Origin: Tubulanus polymorphus
Lineage: Eukaryota > Nemertea > Palaeonemertea > Tubulaniformes > Tubulanidae
Assembly: GCF_964204645.1 (NCBI RefSeq)
Contig: NC_134027.1
Span: 291,501-355,500 of the forward strand
Length of the DNA: 64,000 nucleotides
Reading direction: 5' to 3'
Each line of letters starts with the position of its first letter. Position 1 is the first letter of the stretch. Below, piece by piece: positions 28,193 to 40,585 of the stretch. The notes beneath the pieces were generated by a model. The model had not been told where the DNA came from, ran no database searches, and saw only the letters and a list, made by a program, of their open reading frames with translations. Made by a program: the position numbers and the translations under genes.

Positions 28193-31100
28193 TTTTTCAT
28201 ACCCGATAGTAATGGATTTTCAGCATCGACACAAATAATCACTCAAAATCACTCAAACAGGTTCTGGTCATTGCGCAGGTGTCGCAACGCCTCGCTCTAA
28301 AAAACAACCTGACTTACAAAAAACCAACTTCCTCACGTGAGAGAGTCAGTAACAGGTTTTATACCGATTGTTCATTACGCGTCATAGTGACCGTCAACAC
28401 TGTATATTTACTGGCGTCCGACAGCTTGAATTTGACGGCCACTGACAGCCACTGACGGCCACTGTGTGACGTCCAGTCTCACGGAGTAATTTAGTTTAAT
28501 GATCGGTATTAACTTAAACCTTAAAGGGGTAGGGCTAAAATGGATCAAGTTAGTTTCGATAGTTTCCAAATTTCTGAATCTTCAAGGGAAACTACGGTCA
28601 AATAGATGAGATAAAAATGAAATATATATCTCACCTCAACCGGGATTTGATAGTTTTAGATTTGAGACAGATAAATATTGAAATATTATTGTTCTATTGA
28701 TGATTTCTACCTGCAACAAAGGAGGAATCTATGATGTATGTATAACTTTGAACCTATCACAATCACCTGGGAAATCAATGATATAGATAGAGAGGAGACC
28801 CAGGGGGGGTGGGCGACAAATAAAATTAATTTGAATTCTATCGATATTTATATTACGTATAAATTGACAATTCACTATTGTTTGTTGTATATAAGGGGAA
28901 ATTCGACCAATCAAAGCGGATCTTGTGAAATTCTATTTAAACTGAATGATTCGAGTTCAGTAAACCAGTTCTACCGCAGCTGGGCATCGACAGAAAACTC
29001 ATTTCAACCGAGCGAATACAATTGACTTCAACTGTATTTTGGCATTTCTAGAGTCTGGTAAGTAAAAATCTAATATCTTCTATAAAGCAGATTTTTTTCG
29101 AAAGGTAAATAGATGAATCGTAGTTTCTGTATTCTTTTAACAACATTTCAGTAGGTATTACAAAGCTATGGAAAACTGGCTTAATTTCATCATAATTCCA
29201 TAAAAACCTGCGAAGTATTAATGCTTTCATGTATCTTACTAAAAATGTAGCTTTTCTTGTGCGAAAAATAATATCTAATTCTTTATCCGTATCGTATCTA
29301 ATTAATAGGAACAATGAAAGATATTCTCGGTTTAATAAAACGAATCTCTATGAGACCTCGCTGTTCATTACTGAGCGTGTATTAATTCACACACTGCTAG
29401 TTATGTGTAGGATAATTGAATCTTGTGGCTCATTTCAGACGCTACCATTTTCTGTGTGTCTCATTCTCTTTAAGCATACCTCCTTAATCAGTCTATTTCT
29501 GGGCCGAACATTTTTTTATCGAGCAGTATCAGAGCTTCATCGGGACCCAGTTGGACTCAGTTCCACAGTTGTGTGGATTCAATTATACTCAGTATCCAAT
29601 TCCACAGTTGTTTTATCGTGTGGCACTGTGGAACCGGGACGGGGTTATATCAAACTCACCAGCCAGAAAATAAATGGTGGTCAATATCTTATTTCTACCC
29701 GAGCACGATACGACAACACTTCGTGGTTTGACTCGAAGAATCCAAATCAGTTGATCATTAAAACCTGTGTTCAGAACAGTGGAACCGGGTCGTTAGGGGT
29801 CAAATCAAACTTATATCCATACAACTGAATCCTTGTGGTATAAGTTTTAATTGTCACAAAACAAATGTAAATTTGTCTATCGTTTTTAAACTATTATCTG
29901 CAGCTGTTATTGTTGTTGTTCATTGTCTCTTTCTATCCTAACGTACTTAAACGTTATAAAAAAAATGTTTAGAATATTCTAATTCCATATCGTTTTCTCT
30001 ATGGTTTGGAAATGAAATCGGATTCCATTTTCATCCTGTGTTAAATCTACGAATGATAATGAAATTTTGCATTTATGATCGGAAAAATATCCGTTACGAA
30101 TCTCAAATTGAATGAATCCAATCGCTGAATATTAATTAAATTTCTGAGATCAGCTTCGAGGTTTTCCTTTGAACTGATATTTCTTAGAACTGCGAGAGAA
30201 GTGAGAGAGAGGGAGAGAGTGAGGAGAAAGAGCAGGAAGACAGAAGAAAAAGATGAGGGGAAAGAGAGGAGAGAGTGAAAGAGGAGGGAGAGGAGAGACA
30301 GGGGAACCTGAGGACTTGTGGCGTCACAGTCCCCTTAACTGTGGGACAATATTTCTGGTCGCTTGTTACGGTTCACTCTTAGAACAAACAGATCTTCGAG
30401 GGTTCTTCCAAGAACTCCGGGGTTTTTGGTGAAGCTTACGGTTCTTCGACAATATAGAATGTAAATTAGGGTTCTTCGAGACTTAAGGGTTCTTGCCAAA
30501 CAACCATTAGCAGGTTTCGATTGTCAATTCAGCTGTTCACTGAAATCCTTAATCATGAAGCTAATATGGAATATCTATCTATCTATCTATCTATCTAGTT
30601 AACAGATGAAATAATGATGGGTATGAAATAAATAAGATTAATTGAACACGTGACTGGCCAGTAACATGTATACAGTGACCACATGTACTGTAACAGATAG
30701 ATTGAGCTAATTACTATCTGTAACAAGGTTTCGCGTGTTTCATATTTCATTAATAAACGCAGCCCTGGTTTTAGAGATTAGTGCGATTAGTTTCTGTATA
30801 ACGAGTAAATACTGATCGAATCAATACCCGGTAAAATATAACTATATGTTGAACGACATTATAAGTAACTCATACTTACAAAAATCATGTTTCATCCTGG
30901 TTGTGGTGTAATAATTCTATATTTATAAATCAAATAGTTTATAAAATTCCGCAGCTATGAATCACACTGTTGGCCAAAACCCAACTAGAATATCCAGATA
31001 TCAATTATTTTAGTAAAGTTGAAATGACCAAATTAGGTGTGAATATCTAAATATAATCCTCAACCCGGATGACAAATTACCAGGAGTGAATTATGAAATT

Positions 31101-31543
31101 TTAGTTTTAGTTCAACTTGTAATTAATAAATCTATTTATGAGTTGAACTATTGAAGAAATTAAAAAGGACATTTTATTGTTTAAAACTGCACCCTGACTC
31201 AAATCGGTGCACCATTTCTATATGAATGAACCATTTTAGAAACACCGTGTGCGCTACGGGTGTGCGCTGTGTGTGCGCGTTGAAAGATTGACAAAAAGAG
31301 CTGTGATGAACGTCTGTCTGTTTGACAAGTACAAGGCTCGTCTGCTCCGCCGTCGCCTCCGTCAATATTTACATCACTAATTTGTGTGTCGCGCGAACGG
31401 CGCTGAGTGTGGAATATGTGGAAACTCACTAAACCGTTTATTTTCTCAGTCTCTGATTTCCACCACAAGATTTGCGATTAAAAAAACAATTTTGTCTTCA
31501 ACTTGCGAGGCTTATTTTTAACAGCGCTATATTAAATTCTCCA
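28193..31543. other. Intergenic, no gene supported
   Basis: Contains CCAGTTCCACAGTT-type motifs near 29545-29780, a GA-rich tract near 30190-30300, repeated GGTTCTTCGAG-type words near 30390-30490, and an (ATCT)n run at 30576-30597. Open frames at 28738-29025 and 29229-29828 show no domain or signal. Confidence 0.5.
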
Positions 31544-31828
31544 CAGAAGCTGATCCAGGGGAGCTTTCTTAATTCTTGTAAAAATTCTTGTCACCTGTAA
31601 CATGACCACAAACCGTACACAATTTCTGTCGCTTATAACACAGGACTTAAAACTGTAAACCACCATCTGTTTTACGTAGCAGATTCTCGGAGCACTTTGA
31701 TGTCTAAAAAGTCAATATTAAGTGAACTCTCGAACTGAAATGCGCATATTTTTTGTTTGTTGATAAAATGAAAAAGGACACTCAAGAAATTTTAAAGAAC
31801 TTGCACAAGTCCCTCTGGATCCACTTCA
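31544..31828. mobile_element. Degenerate non-autonomous DNA transposon, copy 2
   Basis: Left end GCTGATCCAGGGGAGC and right end CAAGTCCCTCTGGATCCAC form GGATCC-type inverted termini. The interior shares AAAAAGGACACTCAAGAAAT-like sequence with the copy at 10539. Confidence 0.5.
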
Positions 31829-32086
31829 TTCATTTATTCGATTTAATGTTATATCAATTTTGAAGTCGATCCTTTTTGCGAAAGTGGGGGTAAGCTGTGA
31901 GTTAGGCCTGCGCGAGGGTTTAAAGTTTAATTGTCGTGATTTCAAATAAAATCAGTTAACCTACAAAATACCTCCCTGTCATCATATTTATCGATGAAAA
32001 CTAGAAAAATTATATTTGTTTCTGATGTTTTTTTCAGGATATTTTTGCCGTCATTTTCGTGTATGGAACTATGATAAATCTTTCGA

Positions 32087-32099
32087 AGTAGCAGCAGCA

Positions 32100-32152
<53 letters not shown>

Positions 32153-32153
32153 G
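32087..32153 (+). repeat. (CAG)n microsatellite upstream of the class C GPCR
   Basis: About 20 CAG/GCA triplets with a few interruptions, 555 bases before the receptor's start codon. It could lie in its 5' untranslated region or promoter. Confidence 0.95.
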
Positions 32154-32707
32154 ACAGTCACTGCGGTTTGAGGTCAAATCACTATAGTTGCGTAAATTAG
32201 CAACGTAGTTTCCACAGACTACGATATATAAATTAATGAAAATGGACGGTAAATTGGGTCAGGTTTAAAATCCCCGAGTGAGTGATTTGTGAATCTAGAC
32301 TCTACTTCAGTTATTACTGATATAGTAGCGATACAGTATACAATACGAGGCGGTCAGCATTTCAATATATTATATATCAGTGTTTGAAGAAGAGTCACTG
32401 CATCTGAACGTCAAGTTACACATATAACCATCAATTATTGACGATTTGAACAACGAATTCAACTTGAGATATAAGATATTCGATATAAGACATGATGAGA
32501 TAGATCATCATCGTCATCAACGATCTCAACGCGGTCACCGGGACAACAACATGTCGTAACAGCTACATCGACTCCGCAATCAACGGCTTCATTCGCTGGC
32601 TTACAATTTGCTCAATCTGTTAATCCGGATTATCGATCCTAATCCGGATTATCGACCCTAATCCGGTATCGTTCGTGCGATTTTGATATTCGATCCGCTC
32701 GGGAAGT

Positions 32708-35700
32708 ATGTCTTCCAGAGATCACGTGGTCGTGTTTTTTATTTGCTCAATATTTCGATTTATTCACTGTTTACAAAAAGTCCCCGATTTAAGTTCGGAA
32801 GTTTACGAACAGCGAGGTGACATCGATATCGGCGGATTATTTTCGGTTCATTCGTTCAGTAAGACCAGACCGTGTGGAGAGTCGCTTTACTCAACAACCC
32901 GATTCCAGCATATACAAGCTTTAGCCTACGCCGTTAACAAAATAAATCAGGATTCGAACCTACTTCCGAATATAACGTTAGGATTTAAACTGCTCGACGA
33001 TTGCGTGAAATCCTCCACCGCTTTGGGACAAACTTTGAATTTCATTCCGCGTAACGAATCGTGTCGTCTGAACGAATCGGCTCCGTATTATAAAGTGAAA
33101 GGGGTCGTTGGGCCGTTACCCAGCGGGAACAGTATCCTAGTAGCCAGCCTGTTGGGCTTGTATAAAATCCCACAAATCAGCCCGTTATCGACCAGCGCGG
33201 TTCTGAGTGATAAAACTAAATATGAATACTTCCTACGAGTGGTTCCTCCAGATCAGTATCAAGCTAAGGCTATCGTCAGTCTAATTGACAGTTTCGGATG
33301 GAAGTATATTTCAGCGATTAATTCAGAAGGTACCTACGGCTCGACCGGTATCCGACAGGTGAAGAGTAAAGCGGCAGAGTTGGGTATTTGTGTCGCCTAT
33401 GCGAGAGAGATCTCACAGGGAACCAGTGAAAGCGATTACGACGATATAATCAGAGCTTTAATGCAGAATAAAGAGGCGCGGGCTGTCGTGATGTTTGTCG
33501 GTTTAGATGCGGGACGTAAACTGCTGCAGGCGGCGCAGAGGGCGAAACTTTACGGACAGTTCGTCTGGGTTTTTAGCGATACATTCGGTAATATGAACGG
33601 ACACGTCGGTTTAGAGGATGTCAGCGCCGGGTCATTCTTTTTCAAAGTTTACTCAGTCGGAGTTGACGATTTTAATCGTAATTACGTCAGTTTAAACCCG
33701 TCTAATGTAGTTAATCCCTGGTATAACCAGTTATGGGAGACTGTATTCAATTGTAGCTGGTTAGTAAATTCCCCGCTGGTCAATTGCAGCAACTTCAAAT
33801 CGATTAACGAATCTAGGAGTTATAAAGCCGAACCGACGGCGTCGTTTGTAATCGATGCGGTTTACACGTTCGGCCACGCGTTGAACAGACTCATCAGATC
33901 CGACTGTCCGCAAATCATGGCTCAGGACTCAGCGAGCAGGAACATTGACGATCTCGATCACTGTATCCGAGGGGATCGTCTGTTAAGCGTTTTGAGAAGT
34001 ACATCGTTCAGCGGAACGGCAGGACTGGTGGAATTCGACGATAAGGGCGACATGCTCGGCAAGTACGTTATTAGTCAACTCCATCACGACCGGGTCGCCA
34101 ACGACTACAGAGTTTCAGATATCGGGTTTTGGGATATGAGGACCGGAGCTTTAGACGTGACGGGACAGAGTCAGTGGACGTCGATACAACACGACCAGGG
34201 AGAGGAGCTATCAGAGATCCCGACTTCAGTTTGCAGCCGCGAGTGCACTGCCGGAGAATTCAAAATACAAAAAGAGTTGAAATGTTGTTGGGAATGTCGT
34301 CGATGCCGCAATAATGAGATCACCATCCTGAATTTCACAACTTGCGACGAATGTCCTCAGTTCACGTGGCCCGATCAGAAACTGTTCACATCCTGCGAAC
34401 CTATCCAACCGTATTTCATGAAATGGACCGAACCGTTAGCGATCACATTCTCTGTCGGGTCCGTTCTAGGTATAATCATGTGTTTCGGGGTGATCACGTG
34501 TTTCGCCGTTTTTAGAAACAAGAAGATAATAATGGCGAGTTGTCCTACACTGACGTTTATCATGTTATTCGGGAATCTGATCGCTTACGCGACGATTTTC
34601 GTGTTGATCGCCAAACCGACGAATATCGGATGCGGAATCAATCGTTTCGCTTTTCACTTTAGTTTCGCTTTAAATTATGCTCCGCTATTGGCGAAAAGTA
34701 GCCGAATTTATCGTATATTCGACTCAGGAAGAAGAGGGCATCAGAGACCGAAATTTATCAGCACCAGGGATCAAGTTATATTGAGTACTGTACTCATCAC
34801 AGTCGAGGTAACATTTCAAAAATATTCAAAACTTTTACAAAATGTAAAATCTCAATTCAACTTATTTCTAGATTTAATCAATTTTACTTTTTATTGCATT
34901 AAAAAACCATGTTATAACAGTAAATGACTAACAACATTTGCAAATTAATGTTTGAAATTTAGGGAGGGCTTCTGTTAAACAACTTTCTAAAATTTTTTCT
35001 TAAGCAACGCTGGAACCGGTTCCACAGCTTTACATAAAGATTTCTACTCAGAGTTAAAAAAAATGAAAATCAACTGATTTTAACTCAGAAGACTTAACTC
35101 TAACTTGCACCACTATAGAACTGGGTGCTGAATGACTTCACAATAACAAGTGTTTAAATCTATGTTTTACAGGTGGCGATCTCATTGACGACGCTGATCA
35201 TCTCTCCTCCATCAGCTATGCTCAACATGCCCGTATCGACAGAGAAATTCGTCGAATTACTCTGTGATATGCCTATTGACAGTCTCGTCGCACCGATGGC
35301 CTTCAACATCCTGCTGACAATAGTCTGCCTGGTTTACGGGTTTAAAACTCGTAAATTACCGGACAATTTTAACGAATCTTGGTACATATTTCTTTCAGTT
35401 TGCTCAACTTTATTTCTATGGTTAGTTTTTGTACCGTCGTATTTCACAGCGTTCCACGCCTTCCATAAAACAGTCGTTCTGGCCGCGGCTCTGTTCCTCA
35501 GCTCGACAGCGATGGTTTTATGCTTGTATTCACCGAAGATCTACGCCCTGTTTTATGTTAATGAGGAAGATCTAACCTTCCAAACTAAACGCAATCAAAA
35601 AGCGGGAGCCTGGACGACGCAGGTTCATCCTTCCGGTTCCGCTAATCCAGCCGCCGGAACCGTCGAGGGGGGTCAAGGCTCAACCATAGTTCTAGAAGAG

Positions 35701-35727
35701 AACGGACCGAAGACAACCACATCTTAG
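32708..35727 (+). CDS. Class C GPCR, metabotropic glutamate receptor-like, two exons
   Basis: Plasma-membrane receptor with a Venus-flytrap ligand domain. Exons 32708-34807 and 35173-35727 give 884 residues. In order: signal peptide (1-~22), ligand domain with GLFSVHSFS, NKINQDSNLLPNITLGFKL, SDKTKYEYFLRVVPPDQYQA and EGTYGSTG; cysteine-rich linker (CSRECTAGEFK to CDECPQFTWP); TM1 near 575-600; TM3 around CGINRF; KPKFIS-type loop PKFISTRDQVILST; TM6 with FNESWYIFL and LWLVFVPSYFTAFH; TM7 ending YSPKIYALFY. Compared by memory with vertebrate mGluRs, the alpha-amino-acid contacts look kept, but the arginines that hold the distal glutamate carboxylate align with Thr and His (region STTRFQHIQAL). 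The ligand may therefore not be glutamate. One exon holds the ligand domain through TM4, which is unusually intron-poor. Confidence 0.92.
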
Positions 35728-35784
35728 ATTCAAATGCATTTTATTGGGATATCCCACATTTATCTAAAACAGACCCCAGACTAG

Positions 35785-35885
35785 ATCAGTTGCACAGTCG
35801 TTACTAAAAGTGGTCTTAGATCTTAATTGTTAAAGTTGTTAGATTCACTATAGAACCAAGCCATGACTATCCAGACAAAACTGGG
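35785..35885. repeat. Foldback-family element downstream of the class C GPCR
   Basis: Begins CAGTTGCACAGTCGTTAC, contains GGTCTTAGATCTTAA and GATTCACTATAGAACCAAG, and ends CCATGACTATCCAGAC. It matches the elements at 38.2, 40.8 and 41.5 kb. Confidence 0.55.
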
Positions 35886-36179
35886 TCCCAGTAACAGAGA
35901 TATTCCAGATGTTTCAAAATCAGATTCAAGAAAATTGTCTGATACGAATTGATAATTTCATCGCACGTCAGTGTATGGATGTTTATATCGGAAAATTTGC
36001 AAATTAAGGGATGAAAACAACACGATACTTGTATAAACTTAGTTATCACTTACAATTTGAATTAGATGAAGAAATCAAGACTGAGTTTATGTTTTAACAC
36101 CCGATGAGAGCAGCCGATATTTTACAACATAGCTGTGATTTCATTATGTTATAATTGAATATCGTCGTGAATTAACACT

Positions 36180-36600
36180 ATACAGTAGATTCTATCTAAT
36201 GCGGCATGGAATAATTCTACCCCGAGTTGATGTCAAATACTGAGTTTGTGATATACAGTAGACTCTGTCTCTTACTGCGGTAAAGTTGAGACCGGTAAAA
36301 TTCTACCGCGAGTTGGTGTCAATTCTGAGTTTGTGAAATACAGTAGACTCTGTCTCTTACTGCGGTAAAGTTGAGACTGGTAAAATTCTACCCCGAGTTG
36401 ATGTCAAATACTGAGTAAGAGTTTGTGAAATACAGTAGACTCTGTCTCTTACTGCGGTAAAGTTAAGACCGGTAAAATTCTACCCCGAGTTGGTGTCAAT
36501 TCTGAGTTTGTGAGATACAGTAGATCCTGTCTCTTACTGCGGTAAAGTTGAGACCGGTAAAATTCTACCCCTAAATTCTACATCAAATTGAGTTTTTGTC
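36180..36600 (-). repeat. ~92-bp satellite, four to five copies
   Basis: Unit contains ACAGTAGACTCTGTCTCTTA, CTGCGGTAAAGTTGAGACC and GGTAAAATTCTACCCCGAGT. The reverse complement of the same unit forms a longer array at 60235-60960. Confidence 0.92.
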
Positions 36601-36779
36601 AAAAACTGAGTAAGAGTTTGAGAACTATATTAGAAGTCGATGCTAATGATATTGCACTCTGAGATTAAGATATGAAAATGATTTTTCACGAGTTGAATTA
36701 ATTCCCTCGATATAAACTCATAATTGTTATCTAACATAAACTTTGTAATAGCTAAGTTTGTTATTCGATTGTAATAGAC

Positions 36780-36785
36780 AATAAA
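36780..36785 (+). promoter_or_regulatory. Candidate poly(A) signal after the class C GPCR
   Basis: AATAAA about 1.05 kb after the stop. If used, the 3' untranslated region would include the 92-bp satellite. Confidence 0.3.
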
Positions 36786-37299
36786 AAGTTGTATTTTAGA
36801 AATTTGAGTTTGAAATTTTAATTATTTTTGTGATGTTGAGCTCATCACGTCGACGAGGTGTGAGCCCTTATCAGAGGTGGATCTCGGAAAATTGTAAGGC
36901 CGGGATACAGAAGAAAAGAAAAAGCCTTTCTCGGAAAAAGGCCACTAGCGGGGTTCCAGCCTCGGTGCTGATATATTTTTGAAGAAATACTTACTAAAAC
37001 GTGAAATGATGAGCCTCATTTTTGCGGCAGGTTTTAACGATTTCTGTCTTGACGAAAATGGCGACCTTGAGGAGAAGGTAGGGGTCTGAGCCCTTCGGTT
37101 TGATCGTACTTACAAAACTACCTTACTTTGAACCACTACAACCAGCCCTTCCCCTTCCCTCAGGGGCCTGCTGATATTCATAACCTGGAAATCAATTAAA
37201 CCAAACAAATGATGATGAATGCATTATAAGAACTACCCTGGATTCCAACAGTAATCACAATGACACAGTATATACAGTCAGTCGTCTGCACAGCGCTGC

Positions 37300-37308
37300 T
37301 ATATATAA
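37300..37308 (+). promoter_or_regulatory. TATA box of P450 copy 1
   Basis: TATATATAA, 56 bases before the ATG at 37364. The same box and surroundings are kept before the second P450. Confidence 0.6.
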
Positions 37309-37363
37309 TGTAGTTCACTCACTATATAGGACGCTTCAATATAGTTGTTCTGATTACAGAAAA

Positions 37364-40012
37364 ATGGCGTCTCTCTATACTTTGTTTACGGACGGAAATT
37401 TGATTTCGACAACTTTAGTTTTTACCGTTGTTTTATTATGCGTTGCTTATTTAGCGAATGGCAGGAGGTATAAATATCCCCCGGGACCGATGAGGCTTCC
37501 TTTAGTCGGATCTACGCCGTTCTTAAGTAAGTTGAACAACTTTCACTTTTCACACAAAAAGACCATATCAATTCGATAAGGTGCAAATACAGGTAATTCC
37601 TGTAAAGGTTTACTGATATTACCAGCTTTCGCTACCATTATCTGTCTCTTAATCTATGTCCATGTAATTCCATATTTCTTTATTTATAAATTAAGGATTT
37701 CTTACAATTTACTTAGAAAAAAACGATGAAAGTTTAAGCTACTGGTGGTGGGTTTTTAATTTCCTTTTTTGAGATTTATGTTGATAATGTTTTCAACTTT
37801 TTTACATTTTAAAAGATAAAGATCTCCAGAGTGACATCAGTAAACTGGTCAAAAAACACAATAGTGACGTCATCGGGTTACAACTAGGACTAATCAACGC
37901 CGTGATTATAAATTCCTACGAGAAAATCAAGGAGACATTTCTCGGAGACGAAGTAACCGACCGCTCGGCCAACTTTCTACCGGCTGTTTTAGTCAAAGGT
38001 CAAGGTAACTGTCAATTCAATTCAATTCGATATTTGTTTGATAGAAACAGGGAAAAGACGGACGACTGCTAAACTTCAAACTCTAATAAAACATTGTTTC
38101 ATTCATACGTAGGATTTTGTAGTTATTTTATAGATTTCATGGTAGTTTGATATTATCATAGCTAATTTGTAACTCCAGGGGCAGGTTCCAGGGCAGGGTC
38201 AGCAGACCATCTTAGAACATCTTAGCTCTATATCACATCTAACTATGACCAGTCGTTTAGGCCGTCTTAGTCCGATAGCAAATCTAACAACTTAAGACCA
38301 GATTTAAGATTTAAGACCAAATAGTGAACTTACGCCTCAACTTTATGGAACTTGCCCCAAGAGTCGTGGTCCATTTCACATATTATATATTTAAAGGTCT
38401 GATTCAATCGAGTGGAAATCTATGGAGGGAACAGAGACGACATGCGCTGACTGTACTGCGAAATTTCGGGATGGGTAAGATGGCCGCCGAGGAGCGAATC
38501 AATAACGAAATAGCTAATCTTAAAGAAGCTATCGATAACCAAGATGGCCGCCAGTTCGACCCGTTCAACATGCTGACAACTACTATTTCAAATATCATCT
38601 GCGCTATTTCATTTGGTAAACGTTATGAGTATGACGATGTTGAATTCCAGATGCTTATCAAAAGTCTCAATGAACTTGCCAATCAGGCAAACCTCATCGG
38701 CCCAGCATTCGTGATGCCTTCGTTGAGACATCTTCCTGGAGATTTATTCGGTACCAAAACAATAATCGACACAATCAGTAGAATGGGCCGACTTGCGAAG
38801 GGCCATGTTGAAGAGCATAAGACTAGATACAATCCATCAAATGACGATGACGATTTTATAGACGCCTACCTGACTGAGATGGAACGAATGGAAAACAAGA
38901 AACCACGAGTAAAACACACATTTACAGGTAAATATCAGATATATCACAGGTGAGATATCTGATATATCGGGGGGGGTGAACTATCAGATATATCACGGTG
39001 ATATTTGAGATTTCAGATATATCATGGGGTAAAATATCAGAGTCCCATCGTTGTTTTATGTAATGTTTTGTTTTAACAGATTCTCAATTAATATCAGTTA
39101 TTCGTGATCTATTCTTCGCTGGTACCGAAACGACCTCCTCCACGATGCGCTGGGCGTTAGCTCTGATGGTTAAACATCCCGATATACAACAGAAAGTACA
39201 ACATGAAATCGACAATGTGATCGGTAGCGACCACATCCCGCAGATGAGAGACCGATTGATTCTACCTTACACCGAGGCGGTCCTGCTGGAGATACAGAGA
39301 GTCGCCAGTCTCATCTCTCTCTCTGTACCGCACTCAAACAACGAGACAGACATCAAACTCTACTCTTACGATGTACCTAAGAATTCACTGGTTTTTGCAA
39401 ATATTTTCGCAGTTCATCACGATCCGAGCATTTGGCCGAATCCGAATACATTTGATCCACGTAATTTCATCAGTGAGGAGGGAACATTACGTAATCAGGA
39501 ATTCTTAATACCGTTTTCTATTGGTAATCTACTTAATTCACGAATTAACCTATAATGGAGATATTTCCAAAGTTTATCTATTCAATCTGACAGTTCGGGG
39601 TTTACCTAAATTCCATCTACACAGAAACAGTAATGAATTTTACATATTCAAAAACATATGATGAATTAACATACATCACGTGTTTCTCCGTAGCTGATGA
39701 GATTTCGAAACTGTTAGAGAAAAAATAAACTTTGAAATATCATCAGTGACAAATACATCACAGTCTTTCAAATCATCTTATTGACCTAAGAATTCATCTT
39801 CACTTTTTATCTTTTTATCGAATTTTGCAGGTAAAAGATCCTGTCCCGGTGAAGGCCTGGCGAAGATGGAATTGTTTTTGATATTCGTGTCAATTATGCA
39901 GGTTTATACAGTGCTGCCTTCGGATGAGGGTTATCCTAATTTGGATGATATCTACAGTAACATAAGAAATCCTCCTCCTTATAAGATTAAACTCCAACGA
40001 CGAATCGAATAG
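37364..40012 (+). CDS. Cytochrome P450, CYP2-like, tandem copy 1
   Basis: Haem mono-oxygenase, expected on the endoplasmic reticulum membrane. Exons 37364-37526, 37816-38004, 38397-38927, 39080-39523, 39831-40012 join to 502 residues, a normal P450 length, with phase 1 at every junction. N-terminal membrane anchor (LVFTVVLLCVAYLA), proline hinge YPPGPMRLPLVGS, WREQRRHALTVLRNFGMGK in helix C, I-helix AGTETTSST, ExxR as E365-IQ-R368, PNPNTFDPRNF, and the haem loop FSIGKRSCPGEG with Cys447 as iron ligand. All catalytic features are intact. The substrate cannot be told. The unphased continuations of exons 1 and 4 into introns are shadows. Confidence 0.93.
38177..38350. repeat. Foldback-family element in P450-1 intron 2
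   Basis: Starts GGGGCAGGTTCCAGGGCAGG and ends CTTTATGGAACTTGCCCC. The interior has CTTAGAACATCTTAG and CAACTTAAGACCAGATTTAAG. Diverged member of the family at 35.8, 40.8 and 41.5 kb. Confidence 0.45.
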
Positions 40013-40184
40013 AAATGGTGCAAAAAATGAAGTCGCAGTTTAAAAAAAAGAAAAATTGTCGCAGTATATATTGACCACGATCCAAAGATACTTCTTTTAT
40101 GCGTTTACATGAAATGCATCATGACACTATTCAGGCCACATTATTCAGACCACACTGTTTAGACCACAAAGTAAAGATCAGTGA

Positions 40185-40290
40185 TATTATATTTCTATCT
40201 ACTTGGACGGGATCGAGATTTGCGAATATTTCTGCGCGAAATTCTTCTGTTCATCGAGGCAAAAATAAATTGTTTTTGACGCAAAGCGTT
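40185..40290 (+). pseudogene. GPCR C-terminal relic, short
   Basis: Nucleotide resemblance to the 3' end of the GPCR relic at 43588-43975: TGCGAATATTTCTGCGCGAA and CATCGAGGCAAAAAT against its GTGAATATTTCTGCGCAGAA and TTCGAGGCAGAAAT. The LGREIREYF frame is broken by a small insertion. It lies just after P450 copy 1. Confidence 0.45.
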
Positions 40291-40525
40291 TTTAAATATG
40301 GAAAATACTTTTTACAATGAGCTTCTGTCTCACGGTTTGTAACTCGTCTTACTTAGAACGAATAGAACCGGCCCTTCCCCTTCCCTCAGGGGCCTTTTGA
40401 TATCCATAACCTGGAAATCAATTAAACCAAACAAATGATGATGAATGCACAATCAACAACTACCCTGGATTCCACAGTAATCACAATGACACAGTATATA
40501 CAGTCAGTCGTCTGCTCAGCGCTGC

Positions 40526-40534
40526 TATATATAA
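40526..40534 (+). promoter_or_regulatory. TATA box of P450 copy 2
   Basis: TATATATAA, 52 bases before the ATG at 40586. The flank from CAGCCCTTCCCCTTCCCTCA-like sequence onward is a duplicate of the flank of copy 1. Confidence 0.6.
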
Positions 40535-40585
40535 TGTAGTTCACGATATAGGACGCTTCAATATAGTTGTTCTGATTACAGAAAA

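Noticed and set aside
27659..28242. Cysteine- and glycine-rich repeat proteins across the 37-bp array
   Set aside because: Equivalent frames are open in all three phases, a sign of the repeat and not of coding.
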